From Pyrrhosoma nymphula (taxonomy: Eukaryota > Arthropoda > Insecta > Odonata > Coenagrionidae), in contig OY754329.1 of assembly GCA_963573305.1 (NCBI GenBank), positions 139,301,422 through 139,365,421 of the forward strand: DNA of 64,000 nucleotides. The letters run 5' to 3'. The notes under the pieces are model-generated. The model had not been told where the DNA came from. It searched no databases and saw nothing but the letters and a program-made list of their open reading frames with translations. A program made the translations under genes and the position numbers. Positions within the stretch are counted from its first letter, which is position 1; each line of letters begins with the position of its first letter. Of the stretch, positions 38,631 through 52,484 are shown in pieces.

Positions 38631-40879
38631 GTAAGTTATCCGTAGAGTTTGTAGGCTTAGAAAATAGGGTGAAATGTAACCTGTGGTCAGTGAATTGTGT
38701 ATGTGGTAAAAATATCGGGAAGTTCATCTGCTGAAATTCTCGTGTGCGACTTCAATTCTTTTTTTGATGAAATTCGAATTGATGTGCTAAATAAATGCTT
38801 GTTGTCCATAGTGTCACGCTTCGGCTATCCCGGTAAGACAGTACGCAATTCGTACCTTTTTGGAGCATTGCCCTAATTTGTCATGTTGATAATTAATTAA
38901 TGGGTATAGTGGTTAGAATTTTTTCTTACCTTATGTTTTTTATGAGTAGTTATTTCTTACCTGGAAAGTAACAGGATACACATAATCACAATGTCAAAGT
39001 GGAAGGAAGCAAGTAAAACCTTAAAAACTTATTATGGTGTCAATTAGTGTTGATGTTCAGGTTAGGTGAAGGTAAATTCAATGCACTGGTAATGTTATTC
39101 TCTCCTTTTACCTGTAACTTAGTATCAAGAAGTTTCATTTGTTTTTGATGTGTTGGGTGATAATATATTTCAAAACTTTGCAGTATACCCTCCATATTGG
39201 TTTAGGATCATTTGTTACACTTTTGTAATTGGTAAACATGGATTGCTAAAGTTTTGTGACTAGTATTTTTTCGTGCAGAGGCAGATTTTGTCAAAACAGT
39301 CAACATTGGTTCAGGGACATTTTTGATGATATATGTCTCAAAAATGGTGTGTGACGTTTGCTCATCCAAGTTTTATTTAGGTTTATTCAAATTACGTAAT
39401 TGTGTAATAGTTTATTTGATTTTTGAATGGTTTTGTAATACTGTTTTGGCATTTTATTGATGTGTGTGCTGAGTTCAGAGCATCCGATTGGTTAGTGTTA
39501 TCAAATGGTTGTAATTCGTGTTGTATCAAGTCAGTGTTTAGCTCTTTAAGAAATTTTTCTAAATTGGGTTAAGATTTAGTCCACTGTCAGGACGAGCTGT
39601 CTCAACCAACGAGTCTTACGAGATACCAGAGTTGGGACAAGATGGTGCTTCCCTCTGTTGAGTCCGTCGGAAACAATCCGAGAAGTGCCAGCAAGCAGCA
39701 ATGTTGCAATGTGACCTCGCTTCGTGCGCGGCATAAATAAGAGTAGAGGGGCCCATAAAACACGGAGCTACTGGCCACAGTCGCCATTTCATGTTCGGTT
39801 TCCTTTGTTTATTAGTAATTTGCTGTCCCTAATTTTTGCACCAGGCTTACGCCGCTGACGTAAACTCGACCATCTTATTTGTTTTAGGAAGTAGAGAGTA
39901 AATGAGTGGTCGAGGCGGGTGAAATCTCCCACGACGCAACGTGCGTTATCATGCATGTAGTCCAGGTTGCGATAATACCGTATGCTGAATTTATTGTGCG
40001 TAAAGCTCATCGTTTCACTGGGTAGATAACGTACCAAGTACGAGCATTAGTGCTCAATTCAGGACCTTATGTGGGGGTCCGTTCTTATATTCATGGGATA
40101 GTAGAAACATTTCTGCCACTCCTTATTTGGCAGTTCTCTCTTTTCTGGTCAAATCTTAGACGCCTATTTAATCTTTATTTCTTTACATTTTCTCAATGCT
40201 GAAGCCCTTTGATTGTTTCGTAGCGCGAATGTTCTAGCATAGTACTGTCATGCATGAGAAGTTGAAATGAGAGTTTTACGATTGAAACAAGCGGTGAACC
40301 ACCACTTCACATGTCATCATAACATCTCGACCTTCACCCGTTGGAATTTTGCCAGCCTCAGCCGCGTAATCTCACTGCTACCGAACTTATTTACTTTACA
40401 CCTTATACTTACGAATTTCGCGGCTTGTCGCGTGCATTTTAACCGATGTGAAATAAAGACCTTAATTTAAGTTTCACCGCTTACCCAGCTTCCTCTATCG
40501 CCTGTCATGGAGACAGTCAGGCAGTAATTGCCTGCATCCTCCGTGTTTGGAACATGAAGTTGAAGGAAGTTAAGGCGTTAAGTTTTCCTCAGATTTCTAC
40601 CGATTCATGTGTTTCCGATATGTTTTTACGACCATCATGTGGCTGTCAATTAAGATAGCTGTTCGTGGAGTTGGTGTGTAAAATATACTACGGCTTGCGA
40701 AAAGTTTTTGTCTTTTGCGACTTGCTTATAGCAATGCGGTAGCTTTTATTTACTGTTTCTCTTGTTTCTTGATATATTTAACAACTTTTTGGCAAATGGT
40801 GGTGTTACCTAAGCTGGGCGACGCATCTAATTTAGCCAATCCCATTATCTGTTAGGGAAATCTCGTTTCGTAGGTTTTG

Positions 40880-43340
40880 GTGGAAACCTGTGTGCCCGAC
40901 GCACATCCTACAGCAGTTGCAACACAGTCGTTGGGTGTCGTTCTCACTAGTTTTCCTGCGAATCGCGCGGTGGTCCTGTCGTTCTTCACAAAAAATTGAA
41001 TTCATTGTCCTCTCAATAGCGCATCTTTTCCAAGGAAATGGTTGTTTTTCGTGTGCGCGGGCGAGGATCCTTGTGTGGCAGAAAGAATTCCCTTCCGCCT
41101 CTCCTCCCTGCTTCAGTAATCCAGAGCCGTCCCGCGGTTAAAAAAGAACCAATGCTCTGTCTCCCCCCTCAACGTGGGAATAAGGCCCACGGAAAGACTC
41201 GCCACGAAACTTCTCTTTCTTTACTCCCTCTTCTCCTCCTATCCTGCCCATTGCCGGTGGATTCAGTCCCTCCCCCCTTGCCATCCTTCCTTCCTTCGGT
41301 AACCCCCCTCTCCCTTCGGTAACCCCCCTCTTCCTTCACCTCCCCCCTCCCATAGGCTTGTTTAAGCGTCCCGTAGCCCCCGCCCCCAGTTAGAAGATCT
41401 CTCCTCACCTGGGCGACGTGGGAAAGGTGTCCGAGGCATGCCGGCAGTGTGGTGTGTGCACCTTCCTTTCTCTCTCGCCCAGCCCCTCCCCGCATCTCTT
41501 TCCCGGTCGGCCCCCTCCGACAAAACCCGGCGGGTTCTCCTTGTCCCACGAGCGCCTTCTTTCAAAGCTTCCGGAGGCGCGGACACTGTTTCCGCCCCCC
41601 TTTTCTGTAACCTTCCCGGAGATGGTGGTTGTGTGGACGCTAGAGTTCTGTCTTCCCTCCCAGATAACCCGGGTTCCAACCTTGGCCGTGGCCGAGCTCC
41701 TTCATTTGGATTCCCGATCCCTGTTTGGGTCAGAACAAGTGCTGCACATTTCGCGATTCCTTGTCAATCGGATTGAACGAGAAGCTGTTATCCCCTTGCC
41801 GCCATTCGTTAACAGTTGTCCAATGCCGACGCCGGGTTTCTCTCAATTCTTCCCCCGGACCACAAATAATCCCTCCCTAGCCAATCTGTCTTCAATGGTA
41901 TACATATTCTAATTTGACGGTCCCCTCCCTCAAATGAACAATCGACTCAAGCCGGTTGCCTTCTATGTCTGAACTCTTCTCGAATTATTTCTCGTATGTA
42001 CTTACTCCATCGTCCTCGACGTTTTAGTGAACCTTTCGTTGATCTAACTCGCGAGAGATTAAAGCATAGCATGCTGGAAGAGCATCAAATCTTTCATTTG
42101 AAGCCCTCGATGTCCCCAACATCGCTTCATGCTGTCATACCATACTCGCCTAGACGCTTTCTCACGTGGCCATTTTTAGCCCCCTGCGCAAGATCTCTCT
42201 CATGTGACAAGTTTTACTCTCCGATCCTGTCGTCATTATTCAATGAGGCGCAAAATGGACAGAGGCCGGTCTCTTCTCCATTGTGTGTTTTCTCCCCTCG
42301 TGGTCCCTGGCGTGTCCAATCACACTTGGCGGTGTTTTTGAAAACCCGCGCGCGCACTACTGTTTTTCGAGTTCTCTGTCGCAGCTGGGAGGGGATATCC
42401 CCGGAATCCCTCACCGGCTGGTCAGTGGGTCCAGTGGTGATTACAAGTTTCGATCGAGACCTCGGGGCGTCCAGTGTATTCTAAATTATGTCGATATGTG
42501 TATAGATGTATTTTTGTTGGCGAGGTAGTTATTAACATCGCTTTCAAATATATTTCCCGGCATCTTCCAAATTAAGCATTTATGATTAAAACAAATAGAA
42601 TATATCGCTGGTGATAGAGGTAAATAAATTAATATCAGCCTTCCCCGTTATAGTGTCGTTTTAGACAACATTTTCATGCTTCCATAACCGTATTATTTCA
42701 TTATGGCATCCATCGCTAAGGTCCGGCGTTGAGTGCAGTCAGTACACCACGCCTTGCCCCTCCCCCCAGGTATCCCATCCCATGTTCGCGGCTGCGGCCG
42801 GCGGAGGGGCAGTTGTGTATTTTTGCGAGAGAGGCGTGGAGGGGTGCGTGAAAGTTAGCGACCGAGGCTGCCGACGGTATAGGTTTCGGCATTTCTTCGC
42901 GTTGACTTGGGACTGTGTGGCGACTAGATGCAACCAACCAGTTTTCCCCGGCGTTGTTGTTGCACTGCTCTTCGGTTGTGTTATTGATTGATGAGAAGAT
43001 TCCAACCCCTCTTCCCTCCCTCCTGCCATTTCCCTCTCTCACGGTCAGTTACCGCCTCCCTATATTCCCCTCCCCTGCCCTCGTTCTCTGTGCTCAACCC
43101 CCCCTTCCCCCCGCCGCATCCCCTCCCTTCCCGCCCCCCCTGCGCCGCACTAGTCTCCCCCTGTTCCCCCCTCCTGGAGTCGGAGCGCGGCGGGGTGTGG
43201 TGCGGCAATGGCCAGGGGGGCCGCCTCCGACACCCATTCGGCCTATTCGTTTAATTTGTCCTCGGCATCAGCTGTTTCGTTTTATTTTTTTCTCGAAAGA
43301 CTTTCCGTCCACGTGTCTTGAGGTTAGGTTCGTGTGTGTT
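40880..43340. other. GC/CpG-rich block 1
   Basis: GC-rich, densest at 41040-41760 and 42720-43330, with long C/T tracts on the plus strand (41215-41360, 43005-43170). It contains a 19-bp tandem duplication CTTCGGTAACCCCCCTCT at about 41295-41331. Could be an intronic regulatory region or alternative promoter; no protein is supported. Confidence 0.65.
41295..41331 (+). repeat. Tandem duplication, period about 19 bp
   Basis: CTTCGGTAACCCCCCTCT occurs twice in succession. Confidence 0.85.
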
Positions 43341-43984
43341 TTTGTTTGTTCGTTGTAAACTGGCGTGGTCTTATCACTGCGCTTGCTGCTGTTCCTTATT
43401 CAGCGTGTACAATGTTCGGATTTGTCCTCCTTTTTCTCGGCGTTGTTCTCGGAATTTAATGTTTGGACGACTATAATTTTAAAATAGCTTTTCTAATATT
43501 TTTCCTTACTTCTCTGTCACAAGTTTACCAGTTGTTTTTCTTTCTAAAAATAGTTAACTGTTAAAATCAACGTCGGAGTATTTATGAAAAGGTAAGGAGA
43601 TATACTGAGGTTTGATATGCACCGTTTCGACAACCTTTTGCATGCTGTAGTAAAATTCAATGTTATTTTTTTAACTGATGCAATATTATTGCGCATTGTG
43701 CTTCCCTGTGCCTTGCGTTGTTACTCAATCAGATTTACCTTATCTTTTTGTGTTACATTCGGTATTCAATTATCATATGCCGTAAATTTTAAGGACGTAC
43801 TTGTCGAGTGACACTCGGTGCTCAATTTGCAAGAGCACTGAGAACGTAGAAGATATGTATGGTGCAAATGTTTGGCAGGACTGCCGTGCTACGCGTTTTG
43901 AAGTGGTAACGTGTCAAAGTACAAAGCGGGAGACATGTTTCTCAGAATCTGTTCAAATTCTGATCCTCAATGCGTGCATTACTC

Positions 43985-44590
43985 TCGCGAGTTTTATTGC
44001 TTGATGAGGAGAACCCAGTTTTCACCAGCGAGGTTCGACCACGTGGCTTCTGCGTGTTCGGCGGATGTATCTTGTAGTTGCTGAGCCCTGGCGAAATTGT
44101 AACAGAGGCTGACGAGCACATTCTACTGGTGGGCGTTTCCTCCTTTGCATCGAAGTTTTTTAAATGCCTTTCCTCGTGGGTTTCAACGGAACAGGCATTG
44201 TGTTGGGACTTTGCATTGACGATGGCTCTCGTACCAGCTCCCCGCTGAAATTTGGCCGAAGACGCGCGCGTCTTGGGCGCCCTGGAACAGTAGAGGAACT
44301 GGGTATTTGGCATTTACTCTACTTCATTCACCTCCCTCCATCGAAATGCTCTTGTGGTTGGGTTTGTGGCTATGATACTTTTGATGATAGCCCTAAAAAT
44401 CAGAAAGAAAACACCAGCGTGATGCAGCGTTTACGATTGCGTAAAGATACCCATGGCTCCGCCCATTATTCGGGCTGTCGCGACCTGAATATTCGTTGTG
44501 TTGGGAAGTGGGTGGAGTTTGGGGTCGCCGGTCGCCTAAAAAAAGTAGATACCAATCGGATTGAGATTTAACTTCTGCCACGGAGGCTGA
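43985..44590. other. Moderately GC-rich stretch
   Basis: CpG dinucleotides and mixed sequence with short overlapping ORFs on both strands but no recognisable protein. Confidence 0.4.
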
Positions 44591-46282
44591 TGGGTAAGGT
44601 TTAACGTGGGCTCAGTACGCGGAAGAAAGTTTTAAAGGCATTATAAGTATCTTTCACATTATAAGTATAAAAAGTCACAGTTTTAATTATTATAACCTTG
44701 TGCTATTACCATCATGGACGCCTTTCGTTCCAATATCATGAGTTGGCGCGGTATATGCGGCATCATATAAAAAACGAAACGAGAATACAGGAGAGGAGAG
44801 GGTGATTATTTACATCGTTGAAAATAGCCGTTGCAGTTAAATGGTGATTCACGTATATCAAACGGTTTGATTATATTTTATTCGCTACAAGGAAATTGCT
44901 GCTCAGAGTCGTTTGTTTTAGATAAATACTCGCATTAGAGGTCAGTGTGTGTTTCGACTGCGTCAAGAGCTGGTTGTGTTTGTCGTGGTAATTGCGGGAT
45001 TCCTTTGTGGGCATCGGGGAATTTCCTCGGAAATTCGTCATCGTGCCGCTAACGGATAACTGAGTGGTTTGACTCAGCTGATTCTTTCCAAAGGAACTCC
45101 GCAGAAGCAGACTAACGTAGACTTAACTGTTTGCGTAACGCGGTTTTAGTAATGCCATTGCGATCATGAATTTGTGAATGCTGGTTTAAGAAAAATAACT
45201 ATCGAAATTAACTTTTGCGTTGACTTTGCCCGCGCTTTCTATGCTTTTCGGGTAATGGCGAAGTCCAAAAATCAACTTTGCATAAACCCGTGTTAAATTA
45301 CGTGATAAAATAGCGTTGGATTTGGTCGAATTTATTGTTTTTTTATACTGAATGAAAGTGCGCAGTTTCTCGAACTTTTTTTCTGGCGCTTAGTGTCGGT
45401 CATGTGTTGAATTTTCTTGTGCATCATTGGAGAAAATCTAAGGAAAGGAAAGGTTTTCAGTAAACGAAATATACCACCAGGAATATAGCGTTGCCTACCA
45501 CCTTATGGCCATAACCTCTTTCCTGAACAGCACCGTCGATTTACGTTGTGCCCCGTTTACACTCCTGGCTTTCTACGCTGGATAGGCCTACCAAGGTTGG
45601 AAGTTGGCCGTGTGGAGGCAAGTCGGCGCTAACCCTGGTAAGCTTTTCTACCTCAGTCAGGAAACCACGGTTGGCGCTAGTTACCGGCTTTTGAGTACGT
45701 GTAAACGCAAGTTGGTGGAAAAGGTTATCTTTGAATATGGAAGTCGTATGGCAAGGACGTAGAGCGTACAATGACGCATTATACCAAATAATATCCTATT
45801 ATGGCCCGTAATACACAAACAGCAAAACTATCAGGAATTACTTTGCAGTGAAAAACTTTGGTAAAGGACTTTAAAACCTGTAGTATGTATCAATTCAGAA
45901 GTTAGATTTAAACATTGCTCTACGAAGAAAAGCCAGATATTTTGTGCATCACAGAATATGGCCTAAATGAAATCCACCAGTTACATTTTAGTAACTAAAT
46001 GGTAATGACCTATAGTAAAAGGTTGAAAGACTTATGACTCTATAACACAATTCTTAACTAGACGAATGGAAATGTTTAAGAACTGTTAGCTATTTATTAC
46101 AAAACATAACTTAGAAAAGGAGCTTTATAATTGGGTAAAAGAAAATAAATATGTTGCATATGTGGCACTTGATTTGTACGGCAAAATCTGCCATTTCCAA
46201 TGCTTCCTTCAACAGATCGGTGCTATTGTGGGGAAACTATGTATGTATTACTTTAATTTAGGTACCCTCTTACAGCATTGGT

Positions 46283-46345
46283 AAGGCACACATCTACATC
46301 TACAAAATACCCTGCAAGCCCCCTCAGGGGTGTGTGGCAGGGGGT
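46283..46345 (+). repeat. Dispersed repeat fragment
   Basis: ACATCTACATCTACAAAATA followed by CCCTGCAAGCCCCCTCAGGGGTGTGTGGCAGGGGG-type sequence. A very similar TCTACATCTAC...CTGCAAGCC...GTGGCAGGGGGT motif recurs in repeats of many arthropod genomes. The parent element is not determined. Confidence 0.5.
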
Positions 46346-47082
46346 GAGTATTCACCAACATGCATTACAATGTACCCTAAAGTTAGTGTAACGACGACTA
46401 GTTGTGCATGAGCATAAATCGCTAATGCTTGTCACGAGGCGAAACCTCACAAGCATGCACTACACTACAGATTTGCTCACAATGGAAAGGGATCGTTAGT
46501 AGGACGCTGCAGGCGTTCAAACTCGGTTTTAAGCCCCAGATCACAAATAATGTTATGGAAGCTAATTAGTTGATATGCTCACTTTTTTACAAATGTGATA
46601 CGGAATACTTACAACCCGTTACGAACTTTCCAAGATTGCATTTGACTATACGTAAGGAGATGAATTTCGTGTGATCGTCTCTACATGTGCTTTCTCTCCC
46701 GGGAGAATACATACCAATTTTTAAAACATGAGATAATTGATTTAAAAGAAATTCCTGGAAAGGCATTATCGATTACGTTGCCATTACTTAGTTCCAATGT
46801 TGCTGGCTCATGTCGCATGTTACTTGTAAAAGACCTAATTTTCGATATAAAGACAATTTGCGAACATCTTATATCCTTTTGGGCGATCCTCACCTTTGTT
46901 TCGCTAAGGGGCCATGAGGAACACATGTGTTACTCTAGTGGTATCAAGGGAATAACGATATACGTATATATACGTAGGGATGCGTAGCTTTTCATGGGAA
47001 TAACGCAAGTAACCATGTATGGAAACAATACATACCCTGTAAAAGTACTCTACCTACTCTACTACTAAGAGCTACACTACCT

Positions 47083-47116
47083 AACGACAAACCTAGATAA
47101 TAACGACAAACCTAGT
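47083..47116 (+). repeat. Short tandem duplication
   Basis: AACGACAAACCTAGATAAT is followed directly by AACGACAAACCTAGTAAA: two units of about 19 bp. Confidence 0.8.
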
Positions 47117-47929
47117 AAAAAGACACATATTTACGTGTACAGAATATGATGCGAAAAGGGTCCAAATTTAATTTATTTGCTACATGGACTGGCATCTAAA
47201 CTGCACTTTCACCTGATACTACTGAACTTGTACTTCATTTAAAAAACTGCGTCTCAAAACAAAAATAAGATACTGGTACAATATATGTTCAGTCTAGCAC
47301 ATTCAAATCGATTTCAGATTACACACAATTTTCCTGGACGATGGCACTCATATCTGCCCCGCGACAGAGACTTCGTCAATATTGATAAGAAAGGAGGGCT
47401 TATAACTAGATTGCATAGTCCTAAAGAATGGCATTCAGTTATCAGGAAGTCATCTAAATTATTTACAGTTGTTTCTAATACTCAAACCATGTTCAGAAAC
47501 AACAAAGACGCTATCCACTGCTCCATTGTTATTTCTAATTACTTTAACTCGCCATCAGATGTCACAACCGTCTCTATGACGGTTCGGGGAAGGTTGTGTT
47601 AACGCAGGTTAGTTTTAGCCGCCATATTAACCATCATTCAACCCTAGTAATGTAAGTGGGGCATTAGCATGTGCCATTAATTTGTTAAAGGAGAATAGAC
47701 ATGGCCATCAAGTCTCATATATTTTTTCATGAACACCCTTAAATAGTAACGTTAATTTCACATTAAAATGATTCCGTCAACTTAAGCGACTATTGTATGT
47801 AATCCAGCCGTAATGAACACGTGAGTATTTCTATACGAGAAATATGCAAGGTCGTGCAGCGTGGTGCATTGGGCCTTTTCTCGTTATACGCCTCATGCTT
47901 CGCAAAAATCAAATGTAAATATTCGCGAG

Positions 47930-48270
47930 TTTGTCGTGAAAGGGTGGGTGCTCCGAAATCGGACGTTGAGAGGAGAGGTGACGGGTCTCCTCCCCTCCAT
48001 CCACCTTTTGGCTCATTGGTTTCTACGTGACGCGTCGGCATTCGGGAATCCACTTTCGTTTTTCGTGTGACGTACGAAAGTGGATCGTAAATGGAGGCTG
48101 TGTAAGCCGCCTTGCATTCTCCCTGTTATGGTGTTTGGAGCTCTTTTCATTGTGCGCAGAGGTGGCTGCGGCGGAGCCTTGACCCACTGGTTGATGGTGC
48201 TGAGCCGCGGGGAGGGTCGTAGGGGGGGGAGGGGGATGAGGACAACGGGCGGTCACACACGGTAGCCCTA
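47930..48270. other. GC-rich stretch
   Basis: CpG-bearing, with a G-rich run (GGTCGTAGGGGGGGGAGGGG) near 48216-48236. No coding signal. Confidence 0.4.
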
Positions 48271-50701
48271 TGTAGGTTACGAGATTGAACTCACGATCGA
48301 TAACTCTCGAAATTTAACGTGTTTGAGGACTGTTAAAATCATTCATGGCTGGATCGGAAAACCATGAGAAACTTTCTTTGAGTGGAAGCGTTCTTGTTGC
48401 CGAAATCCAGTGCCTTCAACTTCGTTAATTTCACTTCAATGTTATTGTTTTCTCGCAATTTTTCCCAGATTTAGTTTATCCGATTGGTATTGCAGTAAAA
48501 CAAAGAGGTCTTCATCGCTGAATCTCGCTTCCTTATTGTATTTCTCATGGTTTTTGCTGCCTATCCCCATCATATTCGTGACGGAAGCACTCAAAGAACG
48601 CTTTGTAGTGACGTATTTTCTGGCGTGATATCATTTATCAGTGACGATGTCACCATTATGTGCTGTATTTTTTCTTCTCTCATTTTGAACGGTTGGTGCA
48701 AATCACCAATGTAGTCATCCATGATGAACTATTCCGTTTACTTCATTCAAATTACCTAACCTTCCATTTTCAGCCTATTGACTTAAATTCAACCGAAAAA
48801 ACCAGTGTGTCTCCGTCGTAATGCGTTATTGAAAAATATACGTCACTCATGTTTTGATGACTACTTTTTGCGTGGACGGTAAATTTGTCATTGCTTTATT
48901 TTCAATTTGAATGTTTAGCTGGGTGCAATCGATAGTTACTTTATACTCAGAATCGCATTTTCATTACTTCGAAATTGCTTAAAAGTTGATTCAGTCGAGC
49001 TACCAAGCGTAGTACATGTACCTTGTCCATTTTGAGTCAAATTTCTGTTTGTGAAAAAGTGGATTTGATTCCACGAGCAGTATGCGGAAATGTGCATGTG
49101 TTGCGAGAAGCTTCTTATATCGTAAAATTTACGAATAATGTCTGTCTATGAGGGAGAAGCATTTTTTAAATTGTTGATTCAAAACGAGGTGTTTATTTAT
49201 CCGTCGGACTAGATGTGCTTTTTACTTTCCACCATTTAACCAATGATTTTCTGCTGCTCAGGATTCCTAATGATTGACAAGTGCTATCCATTCGAAGATT
49301 TGACCGCTATTTCTTCTTTCATTCAAACATTCTTATATTTTTAACGAGTTTTTTTTCAATCTGTATATTCTCAGTGTAATATAAATAGCAGTTTTGATGA
49401 TTTTTATTCAGCATATGAAAACTTCGCTTCATCAGATATGCATGGTTATGGATAAAAACCATTATACTTTACATTATGTTGTCGATGACTTTCTCCTTAT
49501 TCCAAGTAACTGAGGATAAATCTTGATTAAATTCAGTTAATATGATACACCACCACACTCTTGAGTGATAGCTTGCAGGGTGCAAAATGTGTGTGTAATA
49601 TTTCCTACTCTCTTTTAAGATGTTCTCCAACAAACACTATGACCTATACAGCGATTCTTCGCTGAATGCCTAAGAGAATGTCGGAAATATTATACTCCCC
49701 CTGGGTTAATTTAGCGATTTAAGTATTCATTTAACTTTCGATGAGTAACCTGTTGCATGTCATACAGCTTAAAGTATATTTTTTACGCTCGTATAGTTTC
49801 TAGCCCTCTATGCTGGACGGTTTCCGTACTCGTTTTCATCTAGATAAGTAGTCAATTAAAACGCGCATTCAGTTTTGGAAGCGCTATTAATTACATCATT
49901 TTTATCTGACTGGATGAGCGTTGATAAACACCATGGCAAATCTCTTATCTCCATGTGTGGCCCATCACATCTTCAGTAGCCACAGTAGTTAACGCCGCAT
50001 TTGTCATGGAATGCAGTGTAGCTTCCGATTTGGCTGCTTCTTCCTGCAGCTCTTGAATTTGGTATGTCGGATATAGGTGCTTGGAATCGCATTTTTATGC
50101 CGGTTAGCCCAGAAATTTAGTTTTGTATCGGGTATATCTTTTCCATCGTAGATGGTCTATGTATATAATATCGAGGTGAAAATGACGTAGTTGTAGGCGT
50201 TTCCAGAAAAAAGACATGGCGATATCAGTGATCGTACTTTCGGAAACCGTGGGGAGGAATTGGGGCCAGATGAAGTTTATGCATCGAACCCGTCGTGTAG
50301 TGTTGTCTTTTATTTTCACCAAATGGTTGTTTTCTTGATTATGATTTAGGCACAAGCAGGCCGTATAAGGCCAACCAATATGCGCATTAGTTGTAAATTG
50401 TTTCCTTTCGCTCTCGAAACCCATGATCCTTGTTAATCTGTGAACTTCTCAGTGTTTAATAATTCGCTCAAGGAAAATTCGTGAAACTCTTCCTGCTGAT
50501 TGGTGGTTCGCTGAATGAATGAAGCTACCTGAAATGCGAACTGGAAGGCATAACCGTCAAGGAAATTGTCATTTGGGAGGTAACTCTTTCACGTCACAGT
50601 GCTAAGTACATCCAATTTTTAGTGGTGTTAAAGTGGGTTCCGTACGGCAATTGTCACAACTGCGGCAAATCATGCGTCGCATGCGGACGGGATAAGGCCA
50701 G

Positions 50702-50743
50702 GCATCGATATCGGCCGAGGGGTTCATCAGTCGATATCGATGC
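50702..50743. repeat. Hairpin with 12-bp arms rich in CGATA
   Basis: GCATCGATATCG (50702-50713), an 18-nt loop, and CGATATCGATGC (50732-50743). Each arm itself contains the palindrome CGATATCG. It could be a paired protein-binding site or a small fold-back. Confidence 0.75.
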
Positions 50744-51339
50744 TCAGCCAAAGCTTACTGTTAGGACCCGTTGCAGTATTGTACACTTTAACTAACGATA
50801 CTGAATTACGATACGTATCCAGGGAGCTGATTCCCATGTGCGTATTAGTCGTTTCAGGTGTGTAGTTGGTTTTAATATCAAACCTTCGAAACAATTCCCG
50901 TAGACTGGCACCCCGTCATTACTTCGTTATTCAAAATGAGGCGCATATAATGGCAGTGCGTACTTTTTCACAGACATCTCATAGGTACGAAGCGTTTCAC
51001 CATACGTTTTCCCTTATATTGATATGCATGTAGGTATATAACCTCCACGAACGGAAGCCTGAAGCAATTGAATCTCTCAAAATGCGGTGGTTCGTTTACT
51101 AAACATCCCAAAAAGTCTGCACGGTGATTGACAATTCCTCATCATACACGTAACTTAAAAACTCGCATAATCATTTCATGTGTAAAAACTCTGAGCTGAG
51201 AATGAGAAATTTACCCGTAGAAAAATATAAGGTATGAAGTCAGTACATAATTTTGTCGATTGTGGAACAAGCTCCTGGATTCTTCACCCAAAAAAAAGGT
51301 TCTCCCCTTTTCTTTCTGTTGGCTTATGCTGGCTATCAT

Positions 51340-52140
51340 ATCGAGTATCCGTCCCGATGATGTATCGAGTGAAATATCGCGCGATTTCTCCGTGCGGTTC
51401 TCTTGTGTATCGTCGGCCGACACGTCCGCGCCGGGGATCGATCCGGGGCGTGCGCCCTCCCGATGGGGGGAAGGAGGACGCTCCAAGACGCGCGCCCTTC
51501 ACGTGTGGAGGAGGCCGCCTCTTCGGATTCGATCGGAAGACGTCGGCCGCGCACGCTGCGGGGCGAGGGCGGGGGTTGGGTGGTCGAGGTAGGTGTTGCA
51601 AACGAAGGGGACTGAAGCCCCTGACACTTGGGAGGCCGGCCGGCCCGAGGGGGTGGGAGTACCACGCCGCACGTGTGACGGCCTTGGCGCCACCTCCTCC
51701 CGCTCACCTGCCCTAATTGACCCCCCTCCGCTCATTTAGGCGGAATATGGAGCAGCTGACTCTGACACACCGTGTCGGATCGCTCTTAGGTCACGCCCCC
51801 ACCCCCCTCTCTTTCCTTGCGTTCTTGGCCGCCGCGCTAAGTCGGCGCCAACAAGTTTAAAAGGCGCCGTGCATCGATCAGGTGGTCGGCCGGTCTCTCC
51901 GTAGGTGTCGCGGGAGGGATGAAGTAGGGGAGGGACTGAAGGGGGATGACACGGCGTCGGCGGCTCCCTACTTGGATATTGTTTACTTTCCTTCCGTCCT
52001 GTGGGAGATGTGTGCGCGCTCTTGTCAACGCGGCTCACACGTCGTTTACGGTCTGATCTGGCGCGTGCCGGCGCGCAGCGTTTTCCACCCTGGGATACGC
52101 CTACCCTCGAGGGTGCGTAGGTTGGAGATGTATAGGCACG
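51340..52140. other. GC/CpG-rich block 2
   Basis: Dense CpG, with overlapping frames on both strands that have no recognisable domain. Sharp edges against AT-rich flanks. Confidence 0.65.
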
Positions 52141-52484
52141 CGAAAAAGTAAAAACAATGAGGAAAGTATGAGAAGCATGTCTTCTTAATGCTTTGGATGA
52201 AAGTGTTGGATATCTGAGAGATAAATTAATGATATTTTACAAAATATCAATAGCGGCAACGGTAAAATTCAGCCCGTAACATCTCTGCGTCCCTTTTAGG
52301 CAAGGAAGAGCCGCGTGAAGTAAGTGGCCGTTACCCGCTTTAAAATAGGGCGTTTCATCGTAACGTATGCATGCCTCTTTACTAAATGACGAATTATGCC
52401 ACTTTTTAGCTTAACGGTTACGACTCCTAACGGTTTGGTGCAGGACTTATCCCTCAGCGACAGACATTTCAGGATTGGATAACT

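Noticed and set aside
39730..39800. Alternative Med13 promoter with TATA-like sequences (CATAAATAAG, CATAAAAC) upstream of CAGTCGCCAT
   Set aside because: Spacing to a possible initiator is only suggestive and no downstream exon can be shown.
41418..43358. Several open frames of 100-165 codons on both strands in the GC-rich block
   Set aside because: They overlap on opposite strands, are rich in Pro/Ser/Arg/Gly as expected from C/T-rich DNA, and show no domain or splice support.
45545..45725. Possible small MITE with CGTTTACAC-type inverted ends
   Set aside because: Only short segments pair and no target duplication is visible; not enough to call.
51234..51735. Overlapping frames of 105-160 codons
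   Set aside because: Open in four or more frames at once because GC-rich sequence lacks stops; no recognisable protein.
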